Shown: piece by piece, positions 59,414 through 64,000 of the stretch
Position numbering within the stretch: the stretch's first letter is position 1
Layout of the letters: every line of letters starts with the position of its first letter
NCBI RefSeq assembly: GCF_900141785.1
Contig: NZ_FQYP01000004.1
Coordinates: 62,001-126,000, forward strand
Source of the DNA: Aquimarina spongiae
Lineage (GTDB): Bacteria; Bacteroidota; Bacteroidia; Flavobacteriales; Flavobacteriaceae
DNA length: 64,000 nucleotides
Reading direction: 5' to 3'
Program-made: the position numbers and the translations under genes
Notes under the pieces: generated by a model
What the model was told of the DNA's origin: nothing
The model's input: only the letters and a program-made list of their open reading frames with translations
Databases searched by the model: none

Positions 59414-60517
59414 ATGGAAGAAGAAAAAAGAGCTGTTTCAGAACAAAAAAAGTCCTGTTCCAATTGTGGAGCAGAACTTAAATACAAGCCCGGCACCACC
59501 TCTATTACTTGTGAGTACTGCGGAAATGTAGAGGAAATCGTTCAAGATTCTAATGGATTTCAAGAGTTGGAACTCAAACCCTATCTAAATGAGATGGGCT
59601 CACAATCACATTCGGAAAAGATTGTGATGTTGCAATGCAAAAACTGTGGGGCGAATCAACATGTTGAAGAAAACTATAAGTCTTTACATTGTGTGTATTG
59701 CACCACACCACTAATCATTGAAGATGCATATAAAGAAGATTGGATTTTACCAGGTGCGGTACTTCCGTTTCAATTCGACCAAAAAAAATCGCATCAAATA
59801 TTTTCTAAGTGGGTAAAAGGATTGTGGTTTGCCCCCAGCAAACTCAAAAAAGCGGCATTAGACCCGCAAAACACTAAAGGATTATATTTACCCTATTGGA
59901 CTTTTGACGCTCAGTTATTTGCCAATTACTCTGGGCAAAGAGGAGATTATTATTATGTTACTGTGCCATACACTGCAACAGTAAATGGAAAACGAGTACA
60001 AAGAACTCGACAGGAACGAAGAACCAGATGGACGCCAGTAAGAGGTTCTATCAATGGGTTTGTAGATGATACGCTTATCGAAGCTTCTCATCAGCATAAA
60101 AACCCAATACCTCCTAAGATTTCCAATTGGAATTTAGAGGCTTTAGAAAGCTTCAATACAAGTTATTTGGCTGGCTTTGTAACCGAAAAATATACGATTC
60201 CCTTAAAGGATGGTCATCTTGCATCTACCCGAGAAGCAGAGCGTATCGCAACCACTTGGGCGCGCAGAGATATAGGTGGGGATACTCAACGTGTCTCTTC
60301 GATCGATATGACACTCTCTGAAGAAACCTTCAAACATATTTTACTTCCTGTTTATATTAGCGCATACAGATTCAACAGTAAAACCTACAATTTTTATGTC
60401 AATGGACAAACCGGAGCTATCTCAGGAAAACGGCCTTACTCTTTCTGGAAAATTTTCTTTTTTGTGCTATTCATTATAATAGTAATCGGAATCATTATGA
60501 TGTTATCTAATCAGTAA
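59414..60517 (+). CDS. Zinc-ribbon membrane protein, YdjG-like
   Basis: A 367-residue protein. Two Cys4 zinc ribbons are seen: CSNCG..CEYCG (~14-35) and CKNCG..CVYC (~75-97). A middle domain with LYLPYWTFDAQLFANYSG and PVYISAYRFNSKTYNFYVNGQTG is typical of this family. A single C-terminal TM helix (~343-362) anchors it. The frame begins with a TTG at 59387; ATG 59414 is preferred. The pair with the SPFH protein matches the B. subtilis ydjG-ydjI partnership. Confidence 0.82.
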   Translation: MEEEKRAVSEQKKSCSNCGAELKYKPGTTSITCEYCGNVEEIVQDSNGFQELELKPYLNEMGSQSHSEKIVMLQCKNCGANQHVEENYKSLHCVYCTTPLIIEDAYKEDWILPGAVLPFQFDQKKSHQIFSKWVKGLWFAPSKLKKAALDPQNTKGLYLPYWTFDAQLFANYSGQRGDYYYVTVPYTATVNGKRVQRTRQERRTRWTPVRGSINGFVDDTLIEASHQHKNPIPPKISNWNLEALESFNTSYLAGFVTEKYTIPLKDGHLASTREAERIATTWARRDIGGDTQRVSSIDMTLSEETFKHILLPVYISAYRFNSKTYNFYVNGQTGAISGKRPYSFWKIFFFVLFIIIVIGIIMMLSNQ

Positions 60518-60586
60518 TTATATATTATTAGGTTTTTGTTTGAAGACAGACTGTAGACGCATACAATGCTCAATAATCAAAACAAA

Positions 60587-60616
60587 AAAAGGAGTTGAAT
60601 ATTCAACTCCTTTTCT
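60587..60616. terminator. Bidirectional palindromic terminator
   Basis: AAAAGGAGTTGAAT (60587-60600) and ATTCAACTCCTTTT (60601-60614) form a perfect 28-bp palindrome between convergent genes. Confidence 0.88.
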
Positions 60617-60637
60617 TCATTCTATATCTGAAACTAA

Positions 60638-63600
60638 TTATTCTTTAACTAGTTTAAATGTTCCTATTATACCTCCAGAGAATTTTGCAAAATATAATCC
60701 AGGAGCAAAGTTTGAAGCATTCCAAACAAAAGTTCCTCTTAGATCAATATCAGAATTAACCTGTACCAATCTTCCTATACTATTGTAAATTCTCACTGTA
60801 GTTTTTTCTCCAGATTTTGACAACTCATCTCCAAAATTGAAAGCAAATTCACCTCGAGAAGGGTTAGGATAAACCCCTGCACTTGTAAAAGCCTCTATAG
60901 TTGCCAGTTCTGTTTCTGCTCCTTCGGTCTCATCACCATCTGAACCACTAACATCTCCAAAAATTTGGAATCTTTGATCGATTGGCACTCTACCAAAAGA
61001 TGCTGCTGCACTTGTCCAGTCTACAGCACCTGTTCCAAAAAGATTTAATACATCTCTAAAGTGAGTTTGTTCTCCTACTACATTGTCTTGTGATAACCAG
61101 TTCCAAATGTTAGATCCGGCAAATGCAAGATTAACATATACTGATACCCAGTAATTACCACTTTCTAAAGTAACAATTTCTGGAAGAACTATGTTAAGGT
61201 TGGAGTCATTAGGTTCTGATATCGGAACAATCTCTCCACTATTATACACCTCGTCTCCAGGAAGTCCGGCATTATCCTGATAAATTACTACTGTTACATT
61301 GTTAAGTGCACCGGCTCCACCAAAACTTCCAAATGCTAGTACTCTATTTATATCCCAAGTATTACCAGCTGGTACTGTAAAATCATCTGCAGACTGCGCT
61401 AACCCACCAAAATCTAAGAAATTCTGTGAAGCTAAAGAGCTTACAGTAGCATTGGTTTGCTCATAAATAGAAGCCTCTGATACAGTAACGGTAAATCCTT
61501 CTGATACTTGTTCTTCTCCAGAAGTTGCAACCAAACCTATAGATGCTTTTCCTCGAGAATCGGCAGTGTAAGATAACGTTAATGTATTTCCAACCAATGT
61601 AGCCGTTACCAAATCAGGATTTGTATTAGTAAGCTCGATATTGATAGGCAATCCGCTAGACTGTACAAATAAACCTGTAATATCTATTTCTGTATCTTCG
61701 CTGTTTTCGAATACTCCAAAATCATCTAAAGAAAAAGCAGCACTTAGTGTTGATTCTGGTAATTCGTTGAAGATTGGAAAACGTGCACTAAACATCCCTC
61801 TACCACCAGAAGCAATGGCAATAAATCCGTCTTTTCTAGTTACTACCTCATCGGTAACAGCATTTCCAATTCTAACATTTTCTTTTCTCCAAACTGTATT
61901 TTCTCCATTAAGTCTGGTCGTATAATATAATCCTGTACTTGTCGCAGCAAATACTCTTTGTCTTCTAGATCCAAAAAATCCTTGACTACCTCCAAAAAAT
62001 GCAGTACTTCGTACTGAAGGACCATTACCTGATCCGTCTGCATTTTCTTCTAGGTTACCACTAATATTGGTCCATGTCTCTCCTGCATCTTCAGTTATAA
62101 ATACACTAGGAATACCATAGTTTGAGAACGTAAGAATAACACGGTCTGAATTAGAAGGATCTACATTGATATCATTAACAAAACCAGCGGGCAATCCTTT
62201 TCCTGTAATGATATCTACAGCTTCCTGACCATCTACATTAGAATTGTCCATTCTAAATACTTGCCCATTATTTGTACCATAATATAATCTATTGGCAACT
62301 GGAAATTTAGATAAATCCAATGCTGTAATTGTTGCTCCAGCAACAGTAGCAGTTTCCAAATTCACCCAATTTACTGTAGTTGGTGCATTAAAAAACTCTG
62401 GGATATCATCTAAGTCATTATTCCTCCATATTGTATTTCCAACAGGCATATACATCACGTTATCATTTAGAGGATCTAAAATAAAAGGATTGATAAACGA
62501 AAATCCGGTTGCACCTGCAGGTGCTACTCTGCTAAAAGAAACTCTATTTCCGTCTTCATCAAGATTAAGACGACGAACACCTCCATTTTGAGAAGATACG
62601 TAAAAAGTTCTGCCGTTGTCGGCAATCGCGCTATAGGCTCCATCTGCTCCTAATTGCTCTAACCATGGGTCTGATGGATTAGTCGAGTTGGTAAACCAAG
62701 TACCATTATCCTGAAATCCAGCAATAAGGTTTTCATTCTCGCTTTCCGGATCGAAAGCCACATGGTACGGGTGTGTAGTTACGTAATCATTGTTTAATGA
62801 TTCCCATGTTACTTGTTCTGCATCACCGTTAACTACTGTGATATCTTCTGTTAAAGACAGTCCACCATCATGACCTGCAATGGCTCTATTAGGGTTTGAT
62901 GGGAAAAATACTAAGGCATGCTGATCTGCATGTTGATTGGTATACGATGCTCCTCTACCAACAGTATTCAATAAAACATCTAATTCACCAGGTCCGTTTC
63001 CTCCTATCCAGGTTTCTGCTCCTGCTGGAGTTGTAAATCCTGTAGTCGATCTGTATAAACACGTACCTCCTACAAATACAATATTAGATTGCGTAGGGTG
63101 CACTTGGCATACCATATTATAACCTCCTTGAAGTTCCAGATCACCAAGACCAAAATTAATAGGAATTGTAAATGGTAAATTTGCAGTAAGATCCACCCAA
63201 GCTTCTTCTAGCGTAGGAGCCGACGCATCATATCTGAATAAAACAGCTTGATTAGCTGGATTTCTGTCTTGCGTAAAGAAATAAACCGTACTCTCATTAG
63301 AGTGGTCTATTCCGATTTTACTTCTTCCGTAAGCAGGAATGAAATTTGGAGGTGTGATGTTTGTCCATGTCTCTCCATTATCATTAGATGTCAAAAACCC
63401 AGTATTAGGAGCACCATTAGATGATGTTGAAGCATAAATAATACCTGTTGGGCTAATGCTCATTTCTGCGAAACTATCAAATCCAGTTTCCAGTACTTCC
63501 TCAAAAGAATTTCCTCCATCTTGAGATCTGAAAATCCCATTAAAAGTGGCAACAAATAAATCTCCATTCGTTGGGTTCATTACCAAATCATTGATAAGAT

Positions 63601-64000
63601 CAAAAGGAGACTCAAAAGTACCTACATTTTCGTTAAGGGTAGCTCTTAATTGCTCCCAGGTACGTCCTCCATCTTGAGATTTGAAAATTCCGTTCCCTTG
63701 GAAGAAAGCACCTCCCGCGCTAATACCACTTCCTCTACGCTCTCCTCCGGCGTAATACCAGGTAAAACCTCTACCTGGGCGAGGGTCTTGCACAATTGCA
63801 GTAACACTTGGGTTTTGAAAAGATCTTGTTACTTTTCTCCAAGTATTACCTCCATTTTGGGATCTCCAAACACCTCCAGAAACTCCTCCTGCCAGGATTA
63901 CATTTTCGTTATTGCGATCGATAGCAACCGCTCTGGTTCTACCCCCCACATTACCAGGACCTCTGTTTTTCCAGAATGAAAAACGTCCTCTTTTTGCAGA
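60638..64000 (-). CDS. Large secreted BNR-repeat protein with T9SS sorting domain (5' end outside the window)
   Basis: The reading frame is open to the right edge, so the start lies beyond 64000; at least 1120 residues are seen. The N-terminal half holds beta-propeller/BNR (sortilin-like) repeats: GGVWRSQNGGNTWRKV, GIFKSQDGGRTWEQL, GIFRSQDGGNSFEEV, TSNDNGETWTN, VFITEDAGETWTNI. An Ig/cadherin-like domain (LFVQSSGLPINIELTNTNPDLVTATLVGNTLTLSYTADSRG) and a jelly-roll-type region follow. The C-terminal ~85 residues (GVYPNPSRGEFAF...TFKLVKE) are a type A T9SS sorting signal. It is exported across the outer membrane by T9SS; no enzymatic role is evident. Confidence 0.9.
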   Translation of the reverse strand, partial: SAKRGRFSFWKNRGPGNVGGRTRAVAIDRNNENVILAGGVSGGVWRSQNGGNTWRKVTRSFQNPSVTAIVQDPRPGRGFTWYYAGGERRGSGISAGGAFFQGNGIFKSQDGGRTWEQLRATLNENVGTFESPFDLINDLVMNPTNGDLFVATFNGIFRSQDGGNSFEEVLETGFDSFAEMSISPTGIIYASTSSNGAPNTGFLTSNDNGETWTNITPPNFIPAYGRSKIGIDHSNESTVYFFTQDRNPANQAVLFRYDASAPTLEEAWVDLTANLPFTIPINFGLGDLELQGGYNMVCQVHPTQSNIVFVGGTCLYRSTTGFTTPAGAETWIGGNGPGELDVLLNTVGRGASYTNQHADQHALVFFPSNPNRAIAGHDGGLSLTEDITVVNGDAEQVTWESLNNDYVTTHPYHVAFDPESENENLIAGFQDNGTWFTNSTNPSDPWLEQLGADGAYSAIADNGRTFYVSSQNGGVRRLNLDEDGNRVSFSRVAPAGATGFSFINPFILDPLNDNVMYMPVGNTIWRNNDLDDIPEFFNAPTTVNWVNLETATVAGATITALDLSKFPVANRLYYGTNNGQVFRMDNSNVDGQEAVDIITGKGLPAGFVNDINVDPSNSDRVILTFSNYGIPSVFITEDAGETWTNISGNLEENADGSGNGPSVRSTAFFGGSQGFFGSRRQRVFAATSTGLYYTTRLNGENTVWRKENVRIGNAVTDEVVTRKDGFIAIASGGRGMFSARFPIFNELPESTLSAAFSLDDFGVFENSEDTEIDITGLFVQSSGLPINIELTNTNPDLVTATLVGNTLTLSYTADSRGKASIGLVATSGEEQVSEGFTVTVSEASIYEQTNATVSSLASQNFLDFGGLAQSADDFTVPAGNTWDINRVLAFGSFGGAGALNNVTVVIYQDNAGLPGDEVYNSGEIVPISEPNDSNLNIVLPEIVTLESGNYWVSVYVNLAFAGSNIWNWLSQDNVVGEQTHFRDVLNLFGTGAVDWTSAAASFGRVPIDQRFQIFGDVSGSDGDETEGAETELATIEAFTSAGVYPNPSRGEFAFNFGDELSKSGEKTTVRIYNSIGRLVQVNSDIDLRGTFVWNASNFAPGLYFAKFSGGIIGTFKLVKE

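Noticed and set aside
1..64000. CRISPR array, rRNA, tRNA, insertion sequence or prophage
   Set aside because: None seen: no repeat-spacer periodicity, no transposase or integrase, no cloverleaf recognised by eye.

Overview
The window is a low-GC bacterial chromosome segment from the Bacteroidetes, almost certainly class Flavobacteriia. The evidence is a ricT-gldH-penicillin-binding-protein block with the gliding lipoprotein GldH, a protein ending in a type IX secretion (T9SS) sorting domain, a full bat (aerotolerance) operon, FecI/FecR/TonB signalling genes, many lipoproteins, and upstream regions with the Bacteroidetes promoter signature (TTG at -33, TANNTTTG at -7). I cannot fix the genus; Aquimarina-like is a guess. 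No rRNA, tRNA, insertion sequence, prophage or CRISPR array was seen.

Layout. 1-4.5 kb: enoyl-CoA hydratase, a DUF4177 protein and an NtrY-like histidine kinase, divergent from a double-ATPase peptide ABC transporter. 4.8-8.4 kb: a HEIGH-type metalloprotease lipoprotein, a 0.6 kb gene-free stretch, and 3-oxoacid CoA-transferase subunits A and B split by a 1-Cys peroxiredoxin. 8.4-13.7 kb: PBP1A, gldH, ricT and trhO. 14-27 kb: recA beside a structured intergenic region, an ECF sigma factor with a barrel-tailed anti-sigma-like protein, plsC, trpS, pheS and several hypothetical membrane proteins and lipoproteins. 27-28.3 kb: an HxlR regulator with a promoter-embedded palindrome and a DUF1330 protein. 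28.3-32 kb: an operon of a transglutaminase-like/7TM protein, a RimK-like ATP-grasp ligase and an outer-membrane barrel. 32-36.1 kb: FecI-like sigma, FecR-like anti-sigma and a TonB receptor with an STN domain. 36-41.6 kb: a RelE/ParE toxin-antitoxin pair, cvpA, and two SulP transporters around a beta-carbonic anhydrase. 41.7-51.9 kb: moxR-DUF58-hyp-batA-(FMN reductase)-batB-batC-batD-batE-hyp. 52-55 kb: an SDR, an AlbA_2/Schlafen-like protein and a calcineurin-like phosphatase. 55-60.5 kb: two small Cys-containing leader peptides flanking a TPR-AraC regulator, then a SPFH-GYF protein and a zinc-ribbon membrane protein resembling B. subtilis YdjI/YdjG. 60.6-64 kb: a large secreted BNR-repeat T9SS protein that runs off the right edge.

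The most interesting locus is 55.0-58.0 kb. Two unrelated small peptides with GG-like leaders and Cys-containing cores lie on either side of a membrane-anchored TPR/AraC regulator. The same 14-bp motif (TTCATGAATTTCGA) occurs exactly once upstream of the left peptide promoter and twice, 21 bp apart, upstream of the right lipoprotein-peptide promoter. This looks like a self-contained, regulator-controlled secreted-peptide system. No modification enzyme or dedicated exporter is visible, so the nature of the peptides is inference.
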